Notes under the pieces: generated by a model
Told to the model about the DNA's origin: nothing
Seen by the model: only the letters and a program-made list of their open reading frames with translations
Databases searched by the model: none
NCBI GenBank assembly: GCA_035570235.1
Contig: DATMML010000091.1
Span: forward strand, 170,702-234,701
Source: Vicinamibacteria bacterium
GTDB taxonomy: Bacteria > Acidobacteriota > Vicinamibacteria > Fen-336
Reading direction: 5' to 3'
Length of the DNA: 64,000 nt
Part shown: one piece after another, positions 25,320 to 33,661 of the stretch
How the letters are laid out: each line of letters opens with the position of its first letter
How positions within the stretch are numbered: position 1 is the stretch's first letter
Program-made: the position numbers and the translations under genes

Positions 25320-26484
25320 GGGCCGCGTCCGCACCGGCCTCGAGGAGCTGCTGGCCCGCCCCGGGGACCTGCGAGGCCTCCGCATCGGGCTTGTGGCCAA
25401 CCCCGCCTCCGTCACCCCTGATCTCGAGCATGCCTCGCTAGCGCTCAAGTCCTCCCGGGCCTTCCGGCTGGCTGCGCTCTTCGGCCCCGAGCACGGGATC
25501 TGGGCCGATGCCCAAGACCTGGTCGAGGTGGAGGACAGCCGGGACTCCGCCACCGGCCTCCCCGTCCACAGCCTCTACGGCAAGAACCGGGTCCCCACCC
25601 CCGCCATGCTCGAGGGTTTGGACGCGGTGGTCCTCGACCTGCAGGACGTCGGCTCGCGCTACTACACTTTCATTTATACGATGCTGAACGTGTTGGAAGC
25701 GGCGGCTCGCGATCGCCGGCGCGTCGTGGTCCTCGACCGGCCCAACCCCCTGGGAGGGGTGACGGTGGAGGGCAACGTCCTCGAGCCCGAATACCGGTCC
25801 TTCGTGGGGCTTCACCCGCTCCCGGCGCGCCACGGCCTCACCATAGGCGAGCTTGCCCTCCTCTTCCAGGCCGAGCTCGCCCTCCCGGTGGATCTTCGGG
25901 TGGTGCCCATGCGGGGCTGGCGGCGCCCGATGCACTTCGAGGAGACGGGCCTGCCCTGGGTGCTGCCCTCTCCAAACATGCCCACCGTGGACACCGCGTT
26001 CGTCTACCCGGGAGGGTGCCTGATCGAGGGTACCAACCTCTCCGAGGGACGGGGCACCACCCGGCCCTTCGAGATGGTAGGGGCGCCCTGGCTCGATCCC
26101 TGGGTCCTGGCCCGGGACATGGCACGCGAGCGCCTACCCGGAGTCCGCTTCCGTCCCGCGTTCTTCACCCCCACTTTCCAGAAGCACGCCGGTCGGCTGT
26201 GCGGCGGCGTGCAGGTTCATGTTCAGGATCGCGGGCGCTTCTCCTCCTATCTGACCTACCTCCTGCTCATCGCGCACGCCCGCCGCCAGGACCAGTCCCG
26301 TTTTGCCTGGCGCGATCCTCCCTACGAATACGAGTACGTCAAGCGCCCCATAGACATCCTCTGCGGAACGGGCCGGGTTCGGCAGACGATCGAGCGCGGC
26401 CTGTCTCCCCGGCTCCTGGCCCGGGCCTTCCGGGCGGACGCGGCTGGCTTCCGGCGCCGTCGGGCCCCCTTCCTTTTGTATTGA
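25312..26484 (+). CDS. NamZ/YbbC-like exo-beta-N-acetylmuramidase (DUF1343 family)
   Basis: A 390-residue protein of the DUF1343 family, whose Bacillus member NamZ (YbbC) releases N-acetylmuramic acid from peptidoglycan fragments. Family motifs are strong: FGPEHGIW, DLQDVGSRYYTFIYTM, VVLDRPNPLGG, LPSPNMPT and EGTNLSEGRGTTRPFE. The only in-frame start near the domain is TTG at 25312, inside the end of the FHA gene. The resulting N-terminus has no signal peptide, unlike secreted NamZ, so it may act on fragments imported into the cytoplasm. Translational coupling to the FHA protein suggests a shared envelope role. Confidence 0.87.
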   Translation: MSRGRVRTGLEELLARPGDLRGLRIGLVANPASVTPDLEHASLALKSSRAFRLAALFGPEHGIWADAQDLVEVEDSRDSATGLPVHSLYGKNRVPTPAMLEGLDAVVLDLQDVGSRYYTFIYTMLNVLEAAARDRRRVVVLDRPNPLGGVTVEGNVLEPEYRSFVGLHPLPARHGLTIGELALLFQAELALPVDLRVVPMRGWRRPMHFEETGLPWVLPSPNMPTVDTAFVYPGGCLIEGTNLSEGRGTTRPFEMVGAPWLDPWVLARDMARERLPGVRFRPAFFTPTFQKHAGRLCGGVQVHVQDRGRFSSYLTYLLLIAHARRQDQSRFAWRDPPYEYEYVKRPIDILCGTGRVRQTIERGLSPRLLARAFRADAAGFRRRRAPFLLY

Positions 26485-26579
26485 ATTCCTTGAACGGGGG
26501 GGCGGAGCTTCTGATAGACTCCGACTTCCCTCCCCCTCTCCGGGCGTCCCTCACGCCCGGGCCACGCAAGGAGCGTCTG

Positions 26580-27758
26580 CTGACCGCCGCTGACCCCGTT
26601 GCCCTCATCACTCTCGCCGTGATCCTCGGGGGCGTGATCGCCTTCCTCATCTCCTCCCTCCGCAGCCGCGGAACCGACGACGACGGGCACCCCGCCCTCG
26701 AGGACCTCCAGCGGCGGCTGGCCAGGATCGAGGATCAGGCACGGGAGCAAGCCGAGATATTCCGGCTCATTCCCCTTCTGCTTCACCAGATGTTCACGGT
26801 TCCAGGCCGCCGGGGGGCCGCGCCCCTGGCCCTGGGCCTCGTACAGCAGCTTCTGCGCCCGGAGCAATGCGCGGTCTTCATGGCCCGGCCCGCCCAGCGC
26901 CGCCTGGCCCTGGCCGAGGGGCACGGGCTGCCCGCCTCTCTCGTCCCCGGCTTCGAACTTGAATACGGGCAGGGTCGCGTGGGCCACGTGGCGGAGGCCC
27001 GGGTGGTCATGGACGAGGCGGACTTCGCGGCCGCCAGCCCCCTCCTGAAGAGTCATCTCGAGGCCACCGTCACCCCCGGCCTGCGCGCGGACCTCCTGGC
27101 CCCGATCGAAGACGAGGGCGAACTCATCGGCGTCCTGTGCGTGGGAGGCCTTCGGACCGGGCGCGGCCACGAGAAGGCCCTGCTGCGAATGGTAGCGGAC
27201 GTGACCGCGGTCGCCCTGGCCCAGATCACCCGCCTACGCGCCACCGAGGAGGCCGCTAACGTGGACTCCTTGACCGGGGTCTACAACAAGCGGCACCTCC
27301 AGAGGCGGCTGGAGGATGAGTTGCAGAAGGCGCAGCGGGAGGGCGTGCCCCTGACCCTCCTCATGCTGGACATCGACCACTTCAAGAACTACAACGATGC
27401 CAACGGACACTTGGAAGGGGACGAGGTCCTCAAGAAAGTGGGCCAAGTCCTGAAGGGCTCGATCCGGGAGGACGACGTGGCCGCTCGCTACGGAGGCGAG
27501 GAGTTCGTGGTCCTCTATTTGGGGGCGGGCAAGGAGCTGGCCCTGCGCCTGGCGGAGGGCCTGCGGCGGGCCGTGGAATCGTTCGCCTTTGCCCACCGCG
27601 AGCTGCAGCCACTGGGCGCTCTGACCATCTCCGGAGGAGTCGCGAGCTTCCCTCGCGACGCGGGGAGCAGTGTCGATTTGATCCGTGCCGCCGACCAGGC
27701 CCTCTATGAGGCCAAGGCCTCCGGCCGCAACCGCATCCTGGCCGCGCGCATCACGTAG
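26580..27758 (+). CDS. Membrane GAF-GGDEF diguanylate cyclase
   Basis: About 392 residues. A membrane helix covers about 7-25 (ALITLAVILGGVIAFLI), followed by a short coiled coil, a GAF domain (about 60-215) and a GGDEF domain (about 225-390). The active site is GGEEF, the metal and substrate region is LLMLDIDHFKNYND, and an inhibitory I-site RxxD (REDD) stands five residues before GGEEF. It should make c-di-GMP with product inhibition. No ATG or GTG fits the N-terminus. CTG at 26580 lies 6 nt after AAGGAG; TTG at 26490 without a ribosome site is the alternative. The stop overlaps the end of the convergent EamA gene by 8 bp. Confidence 0.87.
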   Translation: MTAADPVALITLAVILGGVIAFLISSLRSRGTDDDGHPALEDLQRRLARIEDQAREQAEIFRLIPLLLHQMFTVPGRRGAAPLALGLVQQLLRPEQCAVFMARPAQRRLALAEGHGLPASLVPGFELEYGQGRVGHVAEARVVMDEADFAAASPLLKSHLEATVTPGLRADLLAPIEDEGELIGVLCVGGLRTGRGHEKALLRMVADVTAVALAQITRLRATEEAANVDSLTGVYNKRHLQRRLEDELQKAQREGVPLTLLMLDIDHFKNYNDANGHLEGDEVLKKVGQVLKGSIREDDVAARYGGEEFVVLYLGAGKELALRLAEGLRRAVESFAFAHRELQPLGALTISGGVASFPRDAGSSVDLIRAADQALYEAKASGRNRILAARIT

Positions 27759-28704
27759 CCGAGGACGGCTCCTCGCGTATCGCGACCGCTTCTGGCTTGC
27801 CCGCCCCCGCGGGCGTCCTCCGGGAGGTGGTCAAGACCACCGCTACCAGGATCAGCGCCGCCCCCCCCACGAGAGTTGCGGAAACCGGCTCCCCCAGGAT
27901 CGCCGACCCGAGGGCCACCGCGACCAAGGGGTTCACGTAGGCGTAGGTGCCGACCGTGCTCGCGGGCAACTCGTTCAGGCAGTAGGCAAAGGCAGTAAAG
28001 GCCAGGAGGGAGCCGAAGACCGCGAGGTAGACCAGGGCCACCCAGGCCCGGGCGGAGGCCGCGCCCAGGAGCCCGAGGTCCTCTCCTAGCAGGCGCGACA
28101 AGACGAAGAGCAGGGCCGAGCCGGCCAGCATCTCGACCGCGGAAGCGGTCAGGAGGGGCAGCCGGCGGGGCACGGATTGGGCGTAGAGCGAGCCCGCCGC
28201 CCAGGACACGCAGGCGATCTCCAGGGCCAGGATCCCGGGCCAGTGGCCGGCGGGCACGCCTCCCTCCGGGCGCACGACGAGAGCGACCCCCCCCAGGCCG
28301 ACCAGCGTGCCCAGCCAGACGCGCGCCGTCCAGGCCTGCCCGCCCGGTCGCAAGCCATCCAGCAGGGTGAGCCAGAGCGGCACCGTGGCCACCACTAGGG
28401 CCGCGATCCCGCTCGGGATCGTCCGCTCCGCCCACATGACGAGTGCGTTGCCCCCGGCCAGAAGCAGGATCCCCACAAGGGCGTAGTCGAAGAGCTGCCG
28501 GCGGTCCGGCCGGGCGCGGGAGCGGTCGGCGAAGAAGGCAATGACGGCCATGACCGAACCCGCGGCCGAGAAGCGCAGGGCAGCCCCTAGGAAGGGCGGC
28601 ATCTCCCGCACCACGATCCTTATGCCCAAGTAGGTCGACCCCCACACGACGTAGATGACGAGCAGGGAAAGCCAGGGCAGCAGCTCTCGGCGAGGGGAAG
28701 CCAT
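27751..28704 (-). CDS. EamA/DMT-family exporter
   Basis: A 317-residue drug/metabolite transporter with ten hydrophobic helices in two EamA repeats (IYVVWGSTYLGIRIVVREMP starts the first; SWAAGSLYAQSVPRR starts the second). Relatives export amino acids or metabolites such as threonine, cysteine or purines. It follows an Lrp/AsnC regulator at once on the same strand (GTG at 28710 would give a GTGA overlap; ATG at 28704 is chosen). An Lrp-EamA pair is a common arrangement for amino acid efflux controlled by the amino acid itself. Confidence 0.9.
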   Translation of the reverse strand: MASPRRELLPWLSLLVIYVVWGSTYLGIRIVVREMPPFLGAALRFSAAGSVMAVIAFFADRSRARPDRRQLFDYALVGILLLAGGNALVMWAERTIPSGIAALVVATVPLWLTLLDGLRPGGQAWTARVWLGTLVGLGGVALVVRPEGGVPAGHWPGILALEIACVSWAAGSLYAQSVPRRLPLLTASAVEMLAGSALLFVLSRLLGEDLGLLGAASARAWVALVYLAVFGSLLAFTAFAYCLNELPASTVGTYAYVNPLVAVALGSAILGEPVSATLVGGAALILVAVVLTTSRRTPAGAGKPEAVAIREEPSSAT

Positions 28705-28706
28705 GG

Positions 28707-29210
28707 TCACGGTAGGAGGGCCGGCTCCACCGGCCCCAGGGGCCCTTTCTCGACCAAGGTCTCGAGCACGAAGGCGGTGCGGGACGACTGAAGGGCGCGG
28801 GTAGCCTGCAGGTCGGCGAGCAGGGCGCTCACGTCCTCGATCTGGCGGCACTGGATCTGGGCCACGAAACAGTCCTCGCCGCTCACTCGGTAGACGGACC
28901 TTACCAGGGGGCTCCCGGTGAGCCGGCGCAAGACGTCCTTCTCCTTCTCGCGGGAGACGCCCCCGTCAAGGGTCAGGCGGACCTGCGCCCGGACCCCGAG
29001 GCCCAGGGCGGCGGGGTCCACATCGGCCCGGTAGCCCCGGATGACCTCCCTCCGCTCGAGGTCACGAATGCGCTCGGCCACGGCCTGCCGGGATAGACCG
29101 AGGTCCTTGGCGAGGTCGGCCGCAGTCCGCCGGCCGTCCCGGGAAAGCGCGAGTACGAGCCTCCGGTCCACGGGGTCCAGCGCCCCGCCCGCCGGGGAAT
29201 TCCGCTTCAT
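28707..29210 (-). CDS. Lrp/AsnC-family transcriptional regulator
   Basis: About 167 residues. The N-terminal helix-turn-helix is DLAKDLGLSRQAVAERIRDL, and the C-terminal RAM ligand-binding domain covers about 70-150, with the typical line SVYRVSGEDCFVAQIQC. It presumably senses an amino acid and controls the EamA exporter gene directly downstream. ATG at 29210 is chosen; TTG at 29216 would add two residues. A short palindrome 15 bp upstream may be its operator. Confidence 0.92.
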   Translation of the reverse strand: MKRNSPAGGALDPVDRRLVLALSRDGRRTAADLAKDLGLSRQAVAERIRDLERREVIRGYRADVDPAALGLGVRAQVRLTLDGGVSREKEKDVLRRLTGSPLVRSVYRVSGEDCFVAQIQCRQIEDVSALLADLQATRALQSSRTAFVLETLVEKGPLGPVEPALLP

Positions 29211-29224
29211 TTCCAAACACTACG

Positions 29225-29235
29225 CAGGATTCCTG
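29225..29235. promoter_or_regulatory. Short palindrome, candidate Lrp operator
   Basis: CAGGA-T-TCCTG, a perfect 11-bp palindrome, lies 15 bp upstream of the lrp start. Lrp sites often have the form CAG...CTG, though usually about 15 bp with an AT-rich centre. Suggestive only. Confidence 0.25.
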
Positions 29236-29431
29236 TAAACCGTTCCATCGAATGTCAAGGTGTTGGCGTCCGCCGTTTGACAAAGGCCCGAATCCACGCC
29301 CTCCCCCGGACACGGTTGGCGTTAACATCTCTTGACCCACGAAACCCTTGACGGCGGTGCAGGCGCGGAACCACAATTCGGGTCTCCGGCCGGTGGCCCC
29401 ATAAGCCCGGCCGATCCCGCGAGGTGCAAGC

Positions 29432-30064
29432 ATGCGCAAGCCTCCCTCCCGCGAGGACGAGAATCCCAGCCCCGGATTCTCCCGGCGCGCTTTCTTGAAG
29501 ACGGCCGGCGTCGGGGCCGCCGCCACCGGCCTGGTGGGCGTGGAGTCGCGGCCCCTGGGAGCCACCGTCCTGGGCCGCGAGGCCGCACCCCTGAGCCTGA
29601 AGGTCAACGGCTCCCTGCGCACCGTGACCGTCGAGCCACGGGTCACGCTCTTGAACGCGCTCCGCAACCACCTGGACCTCACGGGGGCCAAGCAGGTCTG
29701 CGACCGGGGCAGTTGCGGCGCCTGCACCGTGCTCCTAGACGGGGAGCCGGTCTGCTCCTGCCTCATGCTGGCCGCCGACGCCGCCGGCCACGAGATCACG
29801 ACCGTGGAAGGCCTGGGCACACCCGAGAAGATGAGCCCCTTGCAGGCCGCTTTCGTGGAGTCTGACGCCCTGCAGTGCGGCTTCTGCACGCCCGGTTTCG
29901 TGGTGGCGGGCACCGCCCTCCTCTCCCACAACCCGGACCCGAGCCTGGAGCAGGTGAAGGACGGCCTGGCCGGGAACCTCTGTCGGTGCGGGACCTACGG
30001 CCGCGTATTCGAGGCGGTCCAGAAGGCGGCCCGGGTGCAGGCGGCCGCGCGAAAGAAGGGGTAG
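29432..30064 (+). CDS. Tat-exported 2Fe-2S subunit of a molybdenum hydroxylase (PaoA-like)
   Basis: A 210-residue iron-sulfur subunit of the xanthine dehydrogenase/aldehyde oxidoreductase family. A twin-arginine signal is visible (SRRAFLKTAGVGAAATG, residues about 17-33), so the enzyme is folded and exported to the periplasm. The plant-type 2Fe-2S site is CDRGSCGACTVLLDGEPVC; the second cluster uses CGFCTPG and CRCG. It is the first gene of a three-subunit operon (small, large, FAD order), 3 bp before the next gene. This matches PaoABC/YagTSR, which oxidises aromatic aldehydes in E. coli; the substrate here is unknown. Confidence 0.93.
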   Translation: MRKPPSREDENPSPGFSRRAFLKTAGVGAAATGLVGVESRPLGATVLGREAAPLSLKVNGSLRTVTVEPRVTLLNALRNHLDLTGAKQVCDRGSCGACTVLLDGEPVCSCLMLAADAAGHEITTVEGLGTPEKMSPLQAAFVESDALQCGFCTPGFVVAGTALLSHNPDPSLEQVKDGLAGNLCRCGTYGRVFEAVQKAARVQAAARKKG

Positions 30065-30067
30065 GCC

Positions 30068-32377
30068 ATGGCCCAGCAGACGCCGACCAAGGATGGACCG
30101 ACCGTCACCTTCAACGTGAAAGCGGGCATCCCGGGCGCTCCCCAGACGCTGGAGGTGCACGCGGCGGAAGGGGATATCAAGCCCTGGGACCTCGACTCCC
30201 AGCTCCGGATTGTCAAGGGACGCCAGACCCGCCTGGAGGGACCCCAAAAGGTCACAGGCCGGGCGAAGTACACCTTCGACATCAGCCTCCCCGGCATGCT
30301 CTGGGGGAGGATGGTCGGGGCCAGCGTGCCCGCCGCCGAGATCGTGAAAGTCGACACCAGCCGGGCGGAGGCCCTGCCCGGCGTCAAGGCTGTCTGGACC
30401 ACGGAGTCGCGAACCGTGCGCTTCGCGGGCCAGGACGTGGCCGCGGTGGCCGCGGTCTCGCCCGAGGTTGCGGAGGACGCGGCGCGGCTCATCCAGGTCA
30501 CCTACGACGAGAGGCCTTACGTCACCGACATCGAGAAGGCCATGGAGACCGACGCCCCCCTCGTCTACGAGCCCGACCAGGTTCCGGGCTCCAAGGACAT
30601 CCCGCGCAAGGGGAACATCCTTGGTCCCCAGAGCCCGCGCCGGGGCGGGGCGCGGGGCGACATCGAGAAGGGGTTCGCGGAGGCCATGGTCACGGTCGAG
30701 CCGACCTACGTGATCCCGGTGCACACCCACTCGCCCCTGGAGAGCCACGGCGTCGTGGCCCTTTGGGAGGGGGACCAACTCACGGTCTACGCTTCCACCC
30801 AAGGGATCTTCACCGTCCGCGACGGGATGGCGGAAGCCCTTGCCATCGACCGCAAGAACGTCCGCGTGATCACCGAGCATATGGGGGGCGGCTTCGGCAG
30901 CAAGCTCGCCCCCTCCGCGGTGGGCAGCGCTTTCGCGGTGGTGGCCTGTCGCCTGGCCAAGAAGGCGGGGGCGCCCGTAAAGCTCATGTTGGACCGGAAG
31001 CAGGAGCACCTCTGCACCGGCAACGCTCCCAGCGCGGTCATGACCGTCCGCCTGGGGGCCCGCCGCGACGGTACCTTTACCGCCGTCCACTACCGCTCCT
31101 TCGGCTCCGCGGGCATCGCAGGAGGGGCGGGGACGGGGGGGCCGGCGGGAAGCCTCTATCAGAACTGCCCCAACCTGAAGATCGAGGAGCACGACGTCTT
31201 CACCAACGCGGGCCCGGCCGCACCCCTGCGCGCCCCCGGCCATCCCCAGGGGGCTTTCGCCCTAGAGTCGGCGGTGGACGAGCTGGCCTACAAGCTGGGC
31301 CTGGACCCCCTCGAAGTCCGGAGGAAGAACGAATCGAGCCCCGTGCGTCTGATGCAGTACGACATCGGGGCCAAGGCCATCGGTTGGGAGCGGCGCCATA
31401 AGAAGCCGGGCGAGGGCGCCGGTCCCCGCAAGCGGGGCCTCGGCATGGCCAACGGCAACTGGTACGTGATCGCTCGGGGCAGCGGGGTGGGGGCGGAGAT
31501 CAAGGTCCATCGCGACGGCAGCGTCGAGCTGTTCTCGGGAGCCCAGGACATCGGCTCCGGATTCCGCACCGCCATGACCATGGTGGCGGCGGAGGAGCTC
31601 GGGCTCCGGGTCCGGGACATCCAGACTCACGTCGGCGACACCCGCTTCCCGGAGGGCCCCGGGTCCGGCGGCAGCAACACCACGAACTCCGTGGCCCCCG
31701 TGGTGCGGTTGGCCGCCCACGAGGCCCGGGGGAAGGTGTTCGATCTGGCCGCGGGCCTCCTCGGGGTCAAGCGCGAGGAACTCCAGGCCGCCGAGGGCAG
31801 GATCTTCGTGGCCGCGGCGCCCTCCCGGGCCGTGACCTTCAAGCAAGCGGCGGCCAAGATGCCGGGAGAAGTGGTCGCTTGCGTGGCGGAGAGGAAGAAG
31901 CAGTACGAGACCTTCCGGGGCGACCTGGCAGGGACGCAGTTCGCGGAGGTCGAGGTGGACACGGAGACGGGAGAGGTGCGGGTCATCAAGATGGTCTCCG
32001 TGAACGACTGCGGCTTCCCCGTCAACTCCCTCACCGCCGAGAGCCAGGTCATCGGGGCCATGATCCAGGGGGCTTCCTGGGCCCTCCTCGAGAACCGCAT
32101 CCTGGACCGCAACGTGGGGACCATGGTCAACCCCAACCTGGAGTCGTACAAGATTTTCTCCCCCAAGGACATGTTCGAGGCGGTCTCGATCCTGACCCCG
32201 ATCGCCAACGCCGGCAACAACACGTCCACGGCCGGACTCGGCGAGCCACCCCTCGTCCCCAGCCTGGCCGCCATCGCGAACGCCGTTTACAACGCCACCG
32301 GGGCCCGGGTGCGGACCCTGCCCATCACCCCCGACCGAATGCTCGCGGCCCTGTCCGAAGAGCGGAGGAGGGCATAA
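30068..32377 (+). CDS. Molybdopterin-binding large subunit of the hydroxylase (PaoC-like)
   Basis: A 769-residue catalytic subunit. It shows the aldehyde oxidase/xanthine dehydrogenase molybdopterin motifs GGGFGSK (about 277-283) and GAQDIGSG, and ends with GLGEPPLVPSLAAIANAVY, where the Glu is the catalytic base. It has no signal of its own and would ride out with the Tat-tagged small subunit. Length is typical of the YagR/PaoC type. The molybdenum cofactor is probably MCD or a sulfido form, which needs a PaoD/XdhC-type chaperone; none is in the window. Confidence 0.94.
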   Translation: MAQQTPTKDGPTVTFNVKAGIPGAPQTLEVHAAEGDIKPWDLDSQLRIVKGRQTRLEGPQKVTGRAKYTFDISLPGMLWGRMVGASVPAAEIVKVDTSRAEALPGVKAVWTTESRTVRFAGQDVAAVAAVSPEVAEDAARLIQVTYDERPYVTDIEKAMETDAPLVYEPDQVPGSKDIPRKGNILGPQSPRRGGARGDIEKGFAEAMVTVEPTYVIPVHTHSPLESHGVVALWEGDQLTVYASTQGIFTVRDGMAEALAIDRKNVRVITEHMGGGFGSKLAPSAVGSAFAVVACRLAKKAGAPVKLMLDRKQEHLCTGNAPSAVMTVRLGARRDGTFTAVHYRSFGSAGIAGGAGTGGPAGSLYQNCPNLKIEEHDVFTNAGPAAPLRAPGHPQGAFALESAVDELAYKLGLDPLEVRRKNESSPVRLMQYDIGAKAIGWERRHKKPGEGAGPRKRGLGMANGNWYVIARGSGVGAEIKVHRDGSVELFSGAQDIGSGFRTAMTMVAAEELGLRVRDIQTHVGDTRFPEGPGSGGSNTTNSVAPVVRLAAHEARGKVFDLAAGLLGVKREELQAAEGRIFVAAAPSRAVTFKQAAAKMPGEVVACVAERKKQYETFRGDLAGTQFAEVEVDTETGEVRVIKMVSVNDCGFPVNSLTAESQVIGAMIQGASWALLENRILDRNVGTMVNPNLESYKIFSPKDMFEAVSILTPIANAGNNTSTAGLGEPPLVPSLAAIANAVYNATGARVRTLPITPDRMLAALSEERRRA

Positions 32378-32379
32378 CC

Positions 32380-33351
32380 ATGCATGGCTTCGAGCTGGCG
32401 AAGGCGACGAGCGTGGCCGAGGCGCGCGACCTCCTCGCGGACAGCAAGGGGAGCGTGCTCAAGGCCGGCGGCATCGACCTCCTGGATCACCTGAAGGAGC
32501 ACCTCCTCGAACCCTCGCGGGTGGTGGACCTGAAATCGATACCCGGCCTGGACCGCATCACGGTGGAGGCCGACTCCGGCCTGAAGATCGGCCCCCTGGC
32601 CACCCTGGCCCGGGTGGCCGGCCACCCCGGCGTGCAGAAGTCGCACCCCGCGCTGGCCAAGGCCTGCGGAGAGGCCGCTTCCCCGCAGATCCGCAACGTG
32701 GCCACGATTGGAGGCAACCTGCTCCAGCGGCCACGCTGCTGGTACTACCGGCTCGAGTCATTCAAGTGTCTGAAGAAGGGCGGGGACGTCTGCTTCGCGG
32801 TGGGGGGTGAGAACCGCTATCACGTCATTTTCGGGGGCGGGCCATCGTATGCCCCCCACCCCTCGAACGCGGCCGTGGCCCTCCTGGCCTACGGGGCCTC
32901 CTTCGTGCTGGACGGGCCCAAGGGCGCGCGTACGGTGGCCGCGGGCGAGTTCTTCGTCCCCCCCACCAAGGACCCGGAGCGGGAGAACGTCCTCGCCCCG
33001 GGCGAGGTCCTGACCGAGATCCGTGTCCCCTCGGCGGCGGGGATGAAGTCCACCTACACGGAGATCCGCGAGCGCACCGCCTTCGACTGGCCGCTCGTCT
33101 CCCTGGCCGTAGCCCTGCGCACGGAAGGGGGAGCCGTCAAAGACGCCCGCGTGGTCCTGGGCGCGGTGGCGCCGATCCCCTGGCGGTCAACGCGGACGGA
33201 GCAGGCGATCCTGGGCAAGCCCCTGGACGAGGCAACCCTTTCCGCCGCCGCGCGGGCCGCCATCGTGGGGGCGGCGCCCTTGTCGGACAACGGCTACAAG
33301 GTCGGGCTGGTGCAGACCCTCATGCGCCGGACCCTCCTGTCTCTCGCCTGA
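32380..33351 (+). CDS. FAD-binding subunit of the hydroxylase (PaoB-like)
   Basis: A 323-residue FAD subunit (CO dehydrogenase medium-chain family). The FAD pyrophosphate motif lies near KAGGIDLLDHL and the central motif is ATIGGNLLQRPRC. Cysteines in RCWYYRLESFKCLKKGGDVC correspond to the insertion that binds an extra 4Fe-4S cluster in PaoB-type subunits. ATG at 32380 starts 3 nt after the large-subunit stop, with GGAGGAGG upstream. The three proteins should form the periplasmic heterotrimer or a dimer of it. Confidence 0.93.
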   Translation: MHGFELAKATSVAEARDLLADSKGSVLKAGGIDLLDHLKEHLLEPSRVVDLKSIPGLDRITVEADSGLKIGPLATLARVAGHPGVQKSHPALAKACGEAASPQIRNVATIGGNLLQRPRCWYYRLESFKCLKKGGDVCFAVGGENRYHVIFGGGPSYAPHPSNAAVALLAYGASFVLDGPKGARTVAAGEFFVPPTKDPERENVLAPGEVLTEIRVPSAAGMKSTYTEIRERTAFDWPLVSLAVALRTEGGAVKDARVVLGAVAPIPWRSTRTEQAILGKPLDEATLSAAARAAIVGAAPLSDNGYKVGLVQTLMRRTLLSLA

Positions 33352-33360
33352 GGACAGACC

Positions 33361-33573
33361 ATGGAACCAGCCGAGGTCGAAGACACTCCCGTCTGCAAGC
33401 GCCTGCGAACCAAGATGTACTACGTCCTGGGCCGGGACCACGTGGACCTCAAGGTCTCCTCGCCGACCGCGCAGTATTGGTGCTCGCGCACGGCCACCGT
33501 CCTCGGGCCCGACGACGTGTACTGCAGCCCGGAGTCGTGCCAGCCCCACCGGGGCTGTTTCGAGCCGGACTGA
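33361..33573 (+). CDS. Small Cys-rich protein following the hydroxylase operon
   Basis: A 70-residue protein 9 bp downstream of the FAD subunit, ATG with AGGA nearby. It has five cysteines (about positions 12, 41, 54, 59 and 66) but no signal peptide or known motif (QYWCSRTATVLGPDDVYC). I do not recognise the family. Its place at the end of the operon suggests a role in maturation, electron transfer or metal binding for the hydroxylase, which is inference. Confidence 0.6.
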   Translation: MEPAEVEDTPVCKRLRTKMYYVLGRDHVDLKVSSPTAQYWCSRTATVLGPDDVYCSPESCQPHRGCFEPD

Positions 33574-33642
33574 AGCCCGCGGGGGCGGGCCGCCGCACGG
33601 TCTCGCTCTTGCCCCGCTCCCGGCGAAGGCGCCCGCGCGCGC

Positions 33643-33661
33643 GACCGCCCCTTAGGCGGTC
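33643..33661. terminator. Hairpin between convergent genes, possible terminator
   Basis: GACCGCC, 5-nt loop, GGCGGTC forms a perfect 7-bp stem over the end of the mrp gene, where transcription from the small Cys-rich gene would meet it. No T-run follows on either strand. Confidence 0.25.
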
